Shown: positions 17,387-28,600, numbered from the stretch's first letter. The stretch is 64,000 bases of DNA from Pseudomonadota bacterium (GCA_018262195.1 JAGTRS010000001.1:62001-126000); one strand, 5' to 3'. Numbers and translations: made by a program. The notes: generated by a model not told the origin, from the letters alone.

Positions 17387-18741
17387 GCAAATCCGTCGAT
17401 CGCCACGCGCTCAGCTACAAGATCGAGCTGATCTACCGGAACCAGAAACTCGGTCAGGTCCTCTCGCTGCTGATTGCCAGCTATCTGGCGTGGATTGCGG
17501 TCGAACAGGTCGGTGCCGACAAGGCGCTGTTTCTCTGGTGGCTCAGTGCCATCGCCATCGCTGTCGTGCGGCTCGTGTTTGCCGCGCGTTACATGCGACT
17601 GGCGCAGGCTGACAAGGAAAAGGATATTGACGCCTGGGCCTACCGTGTCCGGATCGGGGCGCTGGTCAGTGGCCTGATCTGGGGCGCCGGCACCCTGCTG
17701 ATCACGCTGAGTGGCGACATCATCCTGCAACTTTTTACTGCCTTCGTCATGGCCGGCATGGCAGCCGGCGCGCTGCCCGTTCTGGGGCCTGACCGCTTTT
17801 CCTATCGCGCCTATGCCTGGCCTATCGTTCTGGCCGTCATTGTCGGGGTCTTTGGCACCGATCACATGCATATGGCGTTCAGTGTGATGTCCTTCCTCTG
17901 CCTGATCATTTTTACGCGCGGCGCTGACCACTTCAGCGAAATGCTCGATGACACGCTCCGCCTGGAACGCGAAAAAACCGATCTGCTGAACTCGGTCAAT
18001 CGGGCACATGAAGCTGCCGACCGTTCAAACCTGGCCAAGACTGAGTTTCTGGCCAATATCAGCCATGAGCTGCGGACGCCAATGAACGGCATTCTCGGCC
18101 TGTCAGATCTCCTCGATCAGGAAAACCTGACCGATGCCCAGCGCGAGCTGCTCACTCCGCTGCGCGCTTCGGCCAATGACCTGCTCAAGCTGATCAATGA
18201 CCTGATCCAGCTTTCGGCGCTGGAAGCCGGGCATGTCAAACTCAACCCGACGACGTTTGCCCTGAGCGATCTGGGCACCAGCCTGCAGGCCACCTACTTT
18301 CACCAATGCAACACCAGGGGCATCGATCTGCTCGAGCGTTTCGACAACAACCTGCCGGCCGTCGTTAGCGGTGACATTGCGCTACTGCAAAAGATTTTCG
18401 TCCAGCTGGCCGGCAATGCCATCAAATTTACCGAGCGTGGCAGCATTACCCTGTCGGCCCGGATTCACGAGCTATCCTCAGACCGGGTCGAAATCGAATT
18501 CACGGTCGCCGATACCGGGCCGGGCATTTCAGCAGACAAACTGAGCATGCTCGATGGCATCTTCGTTCAGGCCGACACCTCCGTTTCACGGCGCCACGGC
18601 GGTACCGGCATCGGCCTGCGGATCGCCCGCAAGCTGATCGAATTGATGGGTGGCAGCCTGAAGATCGAAAGCGAAGTCGGCGTCGGCAGCCGTTTCAGCT
18701 TCATCCTGCCATTTGGCCTCAACGATCAGCACGCTGACTGA
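17383..18741 (+). CDS. Membrane sensor histidine kinase (no receiver domain)
   Basis: A 452-residue kinase. About six hydrophobic segments lie in residues 25-185, forming a membrane-embedded sensor without a large periplasmic loop. The HisKA phospho-acceptor is in ISHELRTPMNG (His about residue 228), and the HATPase_c domain carries N, G1 (DTGPGIS) and G2 (GGTGIGLRI) boxes to residue 450. The start is a TTG at 17383 overlapping the hslO stop (TTGA). No cognate response regulator is adjacent. Oxidative or redox input is suggested only by the hslO neighbourhood. Confidence 0.88.
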   Translation: MSKSVDRHALSYKIELIYRNQKLGQVLSLLIASYLAWIAVEQVGADKALFLWWLSAIAIAVVRLVFAARYMRLAQADKEKDIDAWAYRVRIGALVSGLIWGAGTLLITLSGDIILQLFTAFVMAGMAAGALPVLGPDRFSYRAYAWPIVLAVIVGVFGTDHMHMAFSVMSFLCLIIFTRGADHFSEMLDDTLRLEREKTDLLNSVNRAHEAADRSNLAKTEFLANISHELRTPMNGILGLSDLLDQENLTDAQRELLTPLRASANDLLKLINDLIQLSALEAGHVKLNPTTFALSDLGTSLQATYFHQCNTRGIDLLERFDNNLPAVVSGDIALLQKIFVQLAGNAIKFTERGSITLSARIHELSSDRVEIEFTVADTGPGISADKLSMLDGIFVQADTSVSRRHGGTGIGLRIARKLIELMGGSLKIESEVGVGSRFSFILPFGLNDQHAD

Positions 18742-18754
18742 GTCACGCAGCCCT

Positions 18755-20161
18755 TCAGACCACCTTGCCGGGATTCATCAGACCGCGTGGATCAAGCGCC
18801 TGTTTGATCGAGCGCATCAGCGCCATTTCGACCGGACTCTTGTAGCGCAGTATTTCTTCGCGCTTGAGCTGGCCAATGCCATGCTCGGCTGAAATCGAGC
18901 CATTCAGCGCATGCACGATGTCATGCACGAGGCGATTCGCTTCGGGCTGGGCAGCGATGAATGCCTCGTTGGCCTGAGCGTCCGCTTTTGACAGGTTGTA
19001 GTGCAGGTTGCCGTCGCCAACATGCCCGAAGGCGACAATGCGGATAGCGGGAAACGCATGCGCCAACGCCGCATCAGCCGCAGCAAGGAACTCGGGAATG
19101 CGTGATACCGGCACCGAGATGTCGTGCTTGATGCTGACGCCTTCAATCTTCTGCGCCTCGGAAATATTTTCGCGCAAGGCCCAGAGCTTTTTCGCTTGGC
19201 TTTCGGTCTGAGCAACAACGCCATCGCTGACCGCACCGGATTCCAGCACTTCGGCCAGCCAGCGCTCGACAGCAGCCGGCTCAGCATCGGAAAACTCTGC
19301 CAGTACGGCCCATGGGCTGACCCCGGTCGGTCGCTGGGCATCGGGAATGTTCTTCAACACCAGCCCGAGCGACACCTCGGAAATCAGTTCAAAAGCGGTC
19401 AGCTGGGCGTCGAATGTCGCCTTGGCGGCATTGAGCAGGTCGACCGCCGCGGCCGGCGAATCGACATTCAACCAGCAGGTCACCTGTGTTTTCGGCAACG
19501 GAAAAAGCTTGAGCACGGCACCGGTGATGATGCCCAATGTTCCCTCGGCACCGATGAACAGTTGCTTCAGGTCGTAGCCGGTATTGTCCTTGCGCAGGCC
19601 GCGCAGGCCATCCCAGATGTCGCCGTTCGGCAATACCACTTCCAGCCCGAGCGTCAGTTCGCGTGTGTTGCCGTAGCGCAGCACCTGTACGCCACCGGCA
19701 TTGGTCGACAGATTGCCGCCGATCTGGCACGTCCCTTCGGAGGCCAGTGCCAGCGGGAACAGACGATCAACGGCCCGCGCTGCTTCCTGTACCGCGGCCA
19801 GCGTGCAGCCGGCTTCTACTGAAATCGTGTTGTTTTTCGCGTCGACCGTGACAATGCGGTTCAGGCGGCTCAAGCAAAGAACGACCGCCGCACCGCTCGC
19901 ATCCGGCGTTGCCGCACCGCAATGCCCGGTATTGCCACCCTGCGGCACGATGGGCACACCGGCTTCGACGCAGGCTTTGACCACAACCGCCACCTCGGTG
20001 GTATTGCCGGGACGGATGACGCATTGTGCCGCGCCGTGATAGCGGCCGCGCCAGTCGGTCAGGAAGGGCACGAGGTCAGCCGGGTCAGTCAACACCTGAG
20101 CGGTGCCGACGATCCCTTGTAGCGTTGCGATCAGTTCAGACGACCTGGGCGTAGAGGTCAT
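18755..20161 (-). CDS. FAD-linked oxidase (GlcD/D-lactate or D-2-hydroxyglutarate dehydrogenase type)
   Basis: A 468-residue flavoprotein of the PCMH/vanillyl-alcohol-oxidase superfamily. The FAD domain has [15 protein letters not shown] near residue 75, [15 protein letters not shown] near residue 143 and the [10 protein letters not shown] motif near residue 200. The C-terminal FAD-oxidase_C region contains [12 protein letters not shown] near residue 390 (metal/substrate ligands) and [10 protein letters not shown] near residue 430. It would oxidise a D-2-hydroxy acid and pass electrons to quinone or cytochrome. The ATG at 20161 was chosen because upstream residues fall in the rimO reading frame. 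It overlaps the 3' end of rimO by 26 nt. Confidence 0.9.
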   Translation of the reverse strand: MTSTPRSSELIATLQGIVGTAQVLTDPADLVPFLTDWRGRYHGAAQCVIRPGNTTEVAVVVKACVEAGVPIVPQGGNTGHCGAATPDASGAAVVLCLSRLNRIVTVDAKNNTISVEAGCTLAAVQEAARAVDRLFPLALASEGTCQIGGNLSTNAGGVQVLRYGNTRELTLGLEVVLPNGDIWDGLRGLRKDNTGYDLKQLFIGAEGTLGIITGAVLKLFPLPKTQVTCWLNVDSPAAAVDLLNAAKATFDAQLTAFELISEVSLGLVLKNIPDAQRPTGVSPWAVLAEFSDAEPAAVERWLAEVLESGAVSDGVVAQTESQAKKLWALRENISEAQKIEGVSIKHDISVPVSRIPEFLAAADAALAHAFPAIRIVAFGHVGDGNLHYNLSKADAQANEAFIAAQPEANRLVHDIVHALNGSISAEHGIGQLKREEILRYKSPVEMALMRSIKQALDPRGLMNPGKVV

Positions 20162-21409
20162 GGTGGTCGGCATCGATGACCTTGACCTGCAGGAAATCGC
20201 CCGGCTGGGCATCGAAATGGCCGTCGAGGTAAACCAGACCATCGATTTCCGGCGCATCGGCCTTGGAACGGGCGATGGTGCCTTCTTCGTCCACTTCGTC
20301 GACCAGCACCTGGATGACCGTGTCGATCTTGGCGGCCAGCTTGTCGGCGGAAATGTCTTCCTGGACCTGCATCAGCCAGCGGCGGCGGTCTTCGCGGATT
20401 TCTTCCGGCAACAGTTCGCCCAGTTCGTTGGCCTTGGCCCCTTCGACCGGCGAGTAGGCGAAGGCACCGACGCGATCGAGCTTGGCGTCTTCGAGGAACT
20501 GGATCAGCTGGTCGAAATCTTCCTCGGTCTCGCCGGGGAAGCCGGTGATGAAGGTTGAGCGGATGACGATTTCCGGGCAGATCTCGCGCCATTTGGCGAT
20601 GCGTTCCAGCGTGTTCTCAGCCGAGGCCGGACGCTTCATCGCCTTCAGGATCTTCGGGCTGGCGTGCTGGAAGGGCACGTCGAGGTAAGGCAGGATCTTG
20701 CCTTCGGCCATCAGCGGGATGACGTCGTCGACCGACGGATACGGATAAACGTAGTGCAGGCGGACCCAGATACCGAAGCTGGCCAGCGCCTCGCACAACT
20801 CCTTGAGGCGCGACTTGACCGGCTTGCCGCCCCAGAAGGCGGTGCGGTACTTGAGATCGACACCGTAGGCGCTGGTGTCCTGCGAAATGACCAGGATTTC
20901 CTTGACGCCGGCCCGGGCCAGATTCTCGGCCTCGGCCAGCACATCGCCGACCGGCCGCGAGACCAGCGGGCCGCGCAGCGACGGGATGATGCAGAAGGTG
21001 CAGCTGTGGTTGCAGCCTTCGGAAATCTTCAGATAGGCGAAGTGGTCCGGCGTCAGGCGGATGCCCTGCGGCGGCAGCCCATGACCTCGTCGGCGGCATG
21101 CGGGCCGGTCACGGCGAGCACAGCCGGGTGCGTGGTCTGGACGATGTCACCCTTGGCGCCGAGGCAGCCGGTGACGATGACCTTGCCGTTCTCGTTCAGC
21201 GCCTCGCCGATGGCGTCGAGCGACTCCTCGACGGCCGCGTCGATGAAGCCGCAGGTGTTGACGATCACCAGGTCGGAATTGTCGTAGCTCGGCGAAATCT
21301 CGTAGCCTTCGGCGCGCAGCTTGGTCAGGATGCGCTCTGCGTCGGAGGAAGCCTTGGGGCAGCCCAGGGAAACGAAGCCGACGGTCGGCACTTTTTGCTG
21401 AATAGTCAT
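20136..21409 (-). pseudogene. rimO: rimO, ribosomal protein S12 methylthiotransferase, disrupted by out-of-frame deletion
   Basis: RimO is a radical-SAM enzyme that adds a methylthio group to Asp88 of ribosomal protein S12. The first part (21053-21409) reads the UPF0004 domain ([30 protein letters not shown]). It then shifts after GPHAADEVM into GCRRRASA and stops. The rest is intact in another frame: [18 protein letters not shown], then NHSCTFC with the 4Fe-4S cysteines, then the TRAM domain to 20136. The linker that normally joins the two parts is missing. By comparison with E. coli RimO about 18 residues are lost, with a net deletion of about 52 nt near 21068-21082. This means either a real pseudogene or an assembly error. 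Confidence 0.85.
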
Positions 21410-21465
21410 GCGATGAAAACCTTATCCGGACTGGCCGGCAAACAAAGGGCGTATTTTACAGGCAC

Positions 21466-22800
21466 TTAACCGGGCAGACGGGCAAGGGCCTGTTTCAATG
21501 CCTCAAAACATTGCGGGTCGATGGCCGTGCCGACGTTTTCGGCCATGATCTCCAGTGTCTTCGGGATCGGCACGGCACCGCGATACGGGCGCTCGGCGGT
21601 GATCGCATCGAAGATGTCGGCAGTCGTGATGATCCGCGTTTCGAGACAGATTTCATCGGCCATCACACCGCGCGGATAGCCCTTGCCGTCCAGCCGCTCG
21701 TGATGGGCCGCCGAGACGCGGGCAAGTTCCGAGAAAGCGTCGATCCGCGACAGGATGGCCTCGGTATAGGCGGCATGCGCCTGCACCGCTGCCCACTCGT
21801 CGGCGTCCAGCTTGCCCGGCTTGTCGAGCACGCTGTTACTGACGCCGAGCTTGCCGACGTCGTGCAGCAACGCGCCGCGTTTCAACCAACGCCGGCGTTC
21901 CGCCGACAGGCCAAGCGCCTCGGCGATCAGGTCGGTGTAGAGCGCGACGCGGGCGCTGTGGCCACTGGTATAGGGGCTCTTCGAGTCGACTACCTGACCG
22001 AAGGCAGCGGCAATGTCGTCGAGATAGTCATCATCGAGCGCCACGACATGCGAGGCGGGCTCAAGGGCCAACACGGCGGCCATGATGTCTGGTGCCACCA
22101 GCGTGGCCCAGAAGGTTTCGTCTGCCACCGCCTCGACTGCCTCGACCAGCACCGGGTCGAACCAGCGCCCGGCCCGCAGCCGGATTTCTTCCAGCGCCGC
22201 CTGTGGCCCACCGGCCGTGTGAAAAACATCGATAACCTGAGCCAGCAGCGCAATTCGCGAATAGAGCGGAATCGCCTCGCCGGCCAGCCGCTCGGGCTTG
22301 CCCTCGCCATTGAAATGTTCGTCCAGGCTGTAAATGCCGGCCGAGACGCTTTCCGGAAAGCGCAGTAGCCGGGCGATTTCGGCGCCACGCTGGCAACGGG
22401 TGGCGATCAGTTCGGTCGCGATCTGCTCGCCGTCGCGCATGATCGTCAGCACACTGCGGAAACGCTCAGCCAGTCCGGCTTTCAGCCCGGTGTGGCTGAG
22501 CACGAACTGGAGCACCTTGGGCAGGCTGTCGCCGACTGTCTTGAAATCGCGCTTGAAACTCAGGTCGTCGGTCAGGTAGAGCTCGCAGATACGCGCCGCG
22601 TTACTGCTGCAGCCCAGGTCTTTCAGCAGCAGCGTGTAATAGAGATTCCACAACTCCCCCTCATCAAGCCCGATTCGCCGCCCGACATGCATGCCGATCC
22701 AGCAACAACGGACGCAATGCCCCTCCGGCTGGCCTTCGGTAATGTCCAGCGCGTGGCTGAGCGCCGAAATCAGTTCAGACAGCTTGAGATTAGAAGTCAT
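21466..22800 (-). CDS. HD-GYP domain c-di-GMP phosphodiesterase
   Basis: A 444-residue cytosolic protein. The C-terminal half is an HD-GYP domain with HSARVALYT near residue 280, LLHDVGKLGV near residue 306 (HD pair), and HHERLDGKGYPRG near residue 367, which keeps the GYP signature. It should hydrolyse c-di-GMP. The N-terminal half has a degenerate HD-like region (CCWIGMHVGRRIGL, YYTLLLKDLGC), suggesting a tandem-HD arrangement. No receiver or transmembrane segment is seen, so the input signal is unknown. Confidence 0.92.
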   Translation of the reverse strand: MTSNLKLSELISALSHALDITEGQPEGHCVRCCWIGMHVGRRIGLDEGELWNLYYTLLLKDLGCSSNAARICELYLTDDLSFKRDFKTVGDSLPKVLQFVLSHTGLKAGLAERFRSVLTIMRDGEQIATELIATRCQRGAEIARLLRFPESVSAGIYSLDEHFNGEGKPERLAGEAIPLYSRIALLAQVIDVFHTAGGPQAALEEIRLRAGRWFDPVLVEAVEAVADETFWATLVAPDIMAAVLALEPASHVVALDDDYLDDIAAAFGQVVDSKSPYTSGHSARVALYTDLIAEALGLSAERRRWLKRGALLHDVGKLGVSNSVLDKPGKLDADEWAAVQAHAAYTEAILSRIDAFSELARVSAAHHERLDGKGYPRGVMADEICLETRIITTADIFDAITAERPYRGAVPIPKTLEIMAENVGTAIDPQCFEALKQALARLPG

Positions 22801-22929
22801 GGGAATGTCAGAGGTGGAAGGATGGTGGGTATTTACCGCTCATTATGATTCAGCAAAAACGCCGCAGTTCCGATAAATACAAAAATCATCGGAAACTACC
22901 ATTCACTTCTGGCATGCAGTGAGGCTTGC

Positions 22930-23280
22930 CTACCAGTCGGCGCCATCAAAGGGCAGCATCGGATGACCGCGCAACACCGTCTCGGAAAAGATGATGCCGC
23001 CCCCCGGCAAACCAACCCGCCCCGCTTCAAATACCGCTTGAAACACGGTCTCCAGAAAATCCTGCTCGACCAGGAGCAAGACCACATCGCGTTCCCGAAA
23101 GAACATCTGCCCGGTCCTGATCCGCTGACTCCCCACTCCCCGGGCGTGGTGATGTGAAATCGACAATACCCCCGGCGCTTCACAGAACTGTTCGATGAGT
23201 TTTTGTCCGAGCCCAGTTTCGACAATGGCAGTGATCAGTTGTTTTTCGACGCCACGGCCGATGTGCGCCAGGACGCTCAT
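22930..23280 (-). CDS. PII-like signalling protein (second of pair)
   Basis: A 116-residue GlnB/CutA-fold protein by length, strand pattern and neighbourhood. The region ARGVGSQRI near residue 47 corresponds to the T-loop area, and the C-terminal part contains GRVGLPGGGIIF. The uridylylated Tyr of classical GlnB is not evident. Its ATG at 23280 overlaps the stop of the first PII-like gene (ATGA), making the last gene of a coupled three-gene unit with a DUF1538 permease. I infer that it gates or senses the permease. Confidence 0.75.
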   Translation of the reverse strand: MSVLAHIGRGVEKQLITAIVETGLGQKLIEQFCEAPGVLSISHHHARGVGSQRIRTGQMFFRERDVVLLLVEQDFLETVFQAVFEAGRVGLPGGGIIFSETVLRGHPMLPFDGADW

Positions 23281-23660
23281 GGCTTCTTGGTCTCGACGTG
23301 GATGCCGAAGCGGGCGGCGACCTCGTGCGGAACGTGGGTTGCCATCCGGTTGATCGGCGATACCCACAGGATGCCCATGCCCGGTGTATCCATCTTGGCG
23401 CAGACGAAGATGCGCTCGAAGATGATGTCCGCCTGATCGGCCGGCGCCACGATGTAAATCACTTCCTTTTCGGCATTGATGGTCAGGCCGAGGATGCCCA
23501 TGCGCTTTTGTCGAACACCGGTGCCATGGGCATGGAAGATCGTGGCTCCCTGGGCGCCAGCTTCCTGCGCCGTCTGAACCACCAGATCGGCCATGCCGCG
23601 CTGGACGATGGCCGTAATCAGCACCGCATCCGTCAAAACGATCATGCCGCTTTGGCTCAT
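23277..23660 (-). CDS. PII-like signalling protein (first of pair)
   Basis: A 127-residue PII-fold protein. The family pattern is seen in LITAIVQRGMADLVVQTAQEAG, the T-loop region HAHGTGVRQKRMGILGL near residues 43-59, and the KEVIYIVAPADQADIIFERI core. The ATG at 23660 overlaps the stop of the DUF1538 gene by 4 nt (ATGA). Upstream in-frame codons to 23747 belong to that gene. Two PII-like paralogues directly after a permease parallel the GlnK-AmtB logic with a different transporter family. That parallel is inference. Confidence 0.82.
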   Translation of the reverse strand: MSQSGMIVLTDAVLITAIVQRGMADLVVQTAQEAGAQGATIFHAHGTGVRQKRMGILGLTINAEKEVIYIVAPADQADIIFERIFVCAKMDTPGMGILWVSPINRMATHVPHEVAARFGIHVETKKP

Positions 23661-25375
23661 GTTGTCTTCGCTCCTTGATTTGAACGCGTTTTCCAGTCGA
23701 TCCACAGGCCAAAGGACATGACGCTGATGATCGGCCCGACCGAACACATAGCCAGAATCCCGAAGCCCTCAACGGCACCCACCGCTTCCGCAAGGCCGAC
23801 GCCGAGCGCCAGCAACAGGGGCACGGTGACCGGACCTGTGGTCACACCAGCGCTGTCCCAGGCCAGATTGACGAGTTCCTCCTTCGAAAACCAGGTCAGC
23901 GCAAGCGCGATCGCGTAGGCTCCCAGCAACAAGGCAGCAAGGTTCAGGCTGAAAAGAATCTTGGCCACGCCAACCGCCGCACCGACACCGACGCCAAGCG
24001 CGACGGCGCGAATCAGAAGGCGCTTCTTGAAGGCTCCATCAGTCAGGTTCTCGACGGTCAGCCCCATGGCGTTGAGCGCCGGTTCAGCCATGGTCGCCCC
24101 AAAGCCAATGCAGAAAGCAAAGATCAGCACCATGGTCAGGCCAAGCATTCGTGGATAGAGCGGCGGCGCTCCCGACAACCGGTGTTTGGAAAAGGCCCAA
24201 GGCACATTGTTGCCGGCCTCGTTCCCCAGTGCGACCAAGCCCTCGGTCAGGCCAACGTTGAAAATCATCATGCCAAGCAAGGCCACCACGATGCCGTAGG
24301 TCAATACACTGACGTGCTTGATGCGCTGGCGAAGCACAAAGCGCTGCATGATGAAAAGCAGCAGAACCAGCGGCAGAACAGCACGACAAGCCCCAAGCAT
24401 TTCAGCGACCGGCGTCTGCTCAAACCACGCCTGTTCGCCGGAGGCAGTCAAAATCGCCTGCGTCATGCCCTGCCCGTCGAGGTAAATAGCCACACCTAGC
24501 ACGCCGATCACCGGCAGCAACGAGGCCAGTGTCACGATACCGAAGCCGGATAGCGGGTTTTCGCCCCGCCCGGTCGAGGCCGCCAGACCAATACCGACGG
24601 CCAGCACCAGCGGCACGGTTACCGGGCCAGTGGTAATCCCGCCACAATCCCAGGCCAGACCCAACACCTTGTCCAGCCCCGGGGTCAACGCGGCATAAAC
24701 CGTCATCGCCAGACAAACGGGAACAATGATCGCCACCAGCGTTTTCAGTCGCCAGCCAAACATCGAACGCAGCAAGCCGAGAACGACCGCGGCACCAACG
24801 CTACATGCCACCGCCAGCACAAGGAGAAGCACATTCGAACCAAGCAGTGATTTGAGCAAGGCTGCATGTTCGGCCGAAACCGAGGCTCCGGCCGCCTGCA
24901 GCGCGCCGATGGCCGGCTCTGCGACCGTGGCTGCGGCACCAAGCAGGCAACCAAACATCAGGATGGCCAGCGAACTGGAACGGCTCGGCATCAAAAACCC
25001 GATATTTTCGGCAAAGGGCATCAGCCCGAGCTTGACGCCTTCCATGAAGAACATCAGCCCGAGGATCACTGCACCAATGCCCAGCCCGATCACTTCAGCC
25101 TCGTCCGGCGTAGCGCGCAGCGCCAGTGCCTGGAAGGCAATCAGCATCAAGGCCAGCGGAATGACTGCCCACATCTGCTCACTGAGGCGAACGGATACGT
25201 ATGGTGTCAGCAAGCGATGCAAGTCGACCAGTCGCAAACGCGCTCGCGTCTTCGGCATGCTCCGCTCCATCGCATAGACTTCGCTGTAGCTGATCTGGCG
25301 ATGCTGCCGGCGAACGGCGGACAGATAATCGCCGTAGCGGATATTTTTCTCTTGGCCTTGCTCAAGCTTGGACAT
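23657..25375 (-). CDS. DUF1538 domain membrane protein (putative permease)
   Basis: A 572-residue polytopic membrane protein with an internal duplication. Segments LAWDCGGITTGPVTVPLVLA (about residues 240-259) and LAWDSAGVTTGPVTVPLLLA (about residues 505-524) are near copies, as are the MAEPAL/VAEPAI motifs. This two-repeat layout with TTGPVTVP signatures marks DUF1538, a family proposed to transport cations or other small solutes. A cytosolic N-terminus of about 50 polar residues precedes the first helix. It heads a coupled operon with two PII-like proteins. Confidence 0.9.
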   Translation of the reverse strand: MSKLEQGQEKNIRYGDYLSAVRRQHRQISYSEVYAMERSMPKTRARLRLVDLHRLLTPYVSVRLSEQMWAVIPLALMLIAFQALALRATPDEAEVIGLGIGAVILGLMFFMEGVKLGLMPFAENIGFLMPSRSSSLAILMFGCLLGAAATVAEPAIGALQAAGASVSAEHAALLKSLLGSNVLLLVLAVACSVGAAVVLGLLRSMFGWRLKTLVAIIVPVCLAMTVYAALTPGLDKVLGLAWDCGGITTGPVTVPLVLAVGIGLAASTGRGENPLSGFGIVTLASLLPVIGVLGVAIYLDGQGMTQAILTASGEQAWFEQTPVAEMLGACRAVLPLVLLLFIMQRFVLRQRIKHVSVLTYGIVVALLGMMIFNVGLTEGLVALGNEAGNNVPWAFSKHRLSGAPPLYPRMLGLTMVLIFAFCIGFGATMAEPALNAMGLTVENLTDGAFKKRLLIRAVALGVGVGAAVGVAKILFSLNLAALLLGAYAIALALTWFSKEELVNLAWDSAGVTTGPVTVPLLLALGVGLAEAVGAVEGFGILAMCSVGPIISVMSFGLWIDWKTRSNQGAKTT

Positions 25376-25542
25376 ATTGTCAATTTTGCCACAACAAGCG
25401 ACGGCCCCGAGGTAAAACCAGGGAAATCAATCAGCGGGGGAATCGCAATAATTGACGGAAACAAGCCCTAAGGCGACTTTTACAAGAGGCTTACGCTGAC
25501 GCACGGCGGAAAAAAGGCCAGGGATCAGAATCCGGCCGGGCT

Positions 25543-25572
25543 AATTGCGGCTGAGCAGGGAGCGCCGCAATT
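25543..25572. other. Perfect 9-bp inverted repeat downstream of hybrid kinase
   Basis: AATTGCGGC (25543-25551) and GCCGCAATT (25564-25572) enclose a 12-nt loop. It lies 36 nt after the stop of the minus-strand kinase gene. There is no T-run, so it may be a transcript-end hairpin or a processing signal rather than a classic intrinsic terminator. Confidence 0.4.
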
Positions 25573-25607
25573 CCGATACGCTCGGATAAAGGAGGCTTCG
25601 TACCTGA

Positions 25608-28600
25608 TCAACGCCTGAGCCATTTCAGCAGCATCGCGTAAAGGGCTTCCGGCTCCACCGGCTTCGAAAGGAAATCGTTCATGCCTGCCTCGAGACACTT
25701 GTCGCGATCCTCACTGAAGGCATTGGCCGTCATGGCGATGATGGGCAGGTTTTCGCGGCCGGATAACCGGCGGATCTGACGGGTGGTGGCCAGACCATCC
25801 ATGACCGGCATCTGCATGTCCATCAACACCAACTGGTAATCGTTCGCCTCGACGAGGGCCAGCGACTCCCTGCCGTTCGCGGCCACATCGATCATCCAGC
25901 CGATTTCTTCAAGAATAGCCAGTGCGACTTCCTGATTGATCGGCTCATCTTCGACCAGAAGAATCCGCGCGCCGCCAAATTCGGTTTTCAGGGTGGACTC
26001 GGCATCCGATCTCGTCGGACTATCGCCGGCCAGCAGAGCGTCCCCGGTTTGGCCGGAAATAACAGCCAGATGCCGGGACAGGCAGTCGTTGAGCATGCTG
26101 GGCGACAAGGGTTTGAGCAGCACTTCGGCAAAACCCACTCTGGTAGCATCTTCGAGAATCTCGGGATCGCTGGAGGCAGTGACCAGGATGGCCAGAGGCT
26201 GCTGCCGCAAAGGCAGAGCGCGCAATCGGGTCAATGTTTCGAAACCATCCATGCCGGGCATCAGCAAATCAATCAAAACCAGTTCGTAGGGCTTGCCGTT
26301 CCGCTCAGCAGATTCGATTTCCTGTAGTGCGACAGCCCCCCCGGCCGCACCTTCGCCCTCCAGCCCGATCATGCGCAGCAACTGCGACTGCACCAGCCGC
26401 GTCACCGGCATGTCATCAATCACCAGCGCCCGTTTGCCGCGCAGGCTGGGAATGCGATGGCGCCCGTTCGCCGACCGGACTCGCCCGAGGCGAGCCGTCA
26501 GCCAGAAAGTGCTGCCGACGCCCAAAGTACTCTCGGCGCCTGCCTCACCGTCCATCAATTGGGCCAAGCGTCGCGTGATGGCCAAACCAAGGCCGGTTCC
26601 GCCATAGCGACGCGTTGTCGTGCTGTCGCCCTGCTCGAACACCTGGAACAGGCGCGGCAGCTTTTCAGGGGCAATGCCGACCCCCGAGTCCTCGACCTCG
26701 AAGCGGATCAGGACATCGTCGGCGTTTTCCTCGATCATCCGGGCGCGCAACACGATGCTGCCGTAGTCGGTAAATTTGACTGCATTGCCAAGATAGTTGA
26801 TCAGTGCCTGACCGAGGCGCGTTGCATCGCCCATCAGCACGCCCAGACCGGCGTCGGCATCGATCACCAGTTCAAGACGTTTCTCGCGAACCCGGTCGAT
26901 CACCATCGAGGAAGCGCGCATCAGGAGTTCCTCGAGATTGAACTCCGACTTGTCGAGGACCAGCTTGTTCGCTTCGATCTTGGAAATATCGAGGATGTCA
27001 TTGATCACGCCCAGCAAGTGATCGGCGCTCGAGGCGATCTTGCCGAGCTTGTCGGCCTGCGCCGGATCGGTAACCGTGCGCCGCAGCACGTAAGTCAGGC
27101 CGACAATGGCATTCATCGGTGTCCGGATTTCATGGCTCATGTTGGCCAGGAACGCACTCTTTGCCCTCGACGCGGCCTCGGCCGCCTCATGCGCCACGGC
27201 CAGTTCGGCGGTGCGTGCCTCGACCAGTTCCTCCAGATGATGGCGGTGAAGTTCCAGTTCATCGGCATTGCGGCGCTTCTCGGTGACATCTTCCTTGACT
27301 GCGACGTAATGGGTAACGTGACCATCCTGACGAATGGGCATGATCGTCAGGCGTTCGGTGTAGGTTTCACCACTCTTGCGCTGATTGATCAACTCGCCCT
27401 GCCAAAGCAGGCCGCGCGACAACGTCGCCCACATGTCAGTGTAGGTTTCCTGCGGCGTCAGACCAGAACTCAGCATGCGCGGCGTCTGCCCGATGGCCTC
27501 CTCGCGACTGAAGCCGGAAATGCGGACAAACGCCTCATTGACGTATTCGATATTGCCGTCGACATCGGTAATCAGGATGCCCTCGTTGCTCTGCTCGACG
27601 GCCATGGAGAGCAGGAGCAACTGCCTTTCAGCCATCTTGCGGGCAGTGATGTCGATCCGGTTGCCGACCAGGTAACCACTGGGTGTGCGATTTTCGATAA
27701 TCAGCAGCCAGCGCCCGTCACCCAGTTCCTGCTCGATCGTCAAACCATCCGGATGCTGATGCTGGGCGACGCGACGCTTGACCCAGCCGTCGATGTCGCC
27801 TTGCGCATCCGGATACTGGCCGCGCTCGGCACCTTTACGAATGATGTCCTCGAAGCGCATGCCAGGAACGATCAGGTCGCGGCTGGTGGAATAAATATCC
27901 AGATAGGTTTCGTTGCAGATAACCAGTCGATCTTCTTCATCGTAGATCGTGAAGCCTACCGAGACGTTTTCAACGGCCTCCCGCAGCAGTTTGGCCGATT
28001 TCTCAGCCGCCAGCTCCAGGTCTTTGCGCGCCGTGATGTTTTGCCCAATACCCCGATAGCCTGCAAAGCGCCCCTCCTTGTCGAAGTATGGAACACCGCT
28101 GGCCAAAAGCCACAAGCGCTCGCCCCTATCATTCAGCAGGCAGTATTCAAAATCGCGGAATGGCACCCGGCTTTCAAGAACGGCCAGATGATTCGTCAGA
28201 ACCTCTCGTGAATTGACTTCATCGTTCAGCCAGAGCTCGCTGCGCGACTTGCCCAAGGCCTTTTGGGGATCAATACCGCAGATGCGCTGAAGGTTCTCGG
28301 AAAAATAGGAAAACCGCAGACTGGCATCCGTTTCCCAAAGCCAGTCAGCCGAACTCTCTGAAAAATCACGAAATCTTTGATTGGACGCTTCAAGATCTTC
28401 ATTGGTCTGGACGACATGTTGCTCGACACGGCCAACGCGACGGTGCAGCGCCAGCATCAGCAGAACGATGAAAACCACGCATGCCGCTCCAACGAAAAAC
28501 AAAAGTTGGGTACGTGACGTCCGTTCCGCAGCGGTATCCCGCAAAATGGCCATCGAAGCGACCGGCTGCTGATTGTTATCCGGCAAGGCAATCAGTCGGC

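Noticed and set aside
26457-28211. 584-codon plus-strand open frame
   Set aside because: Antisense to the hybrid kinase. No ribosome binding site or motif.
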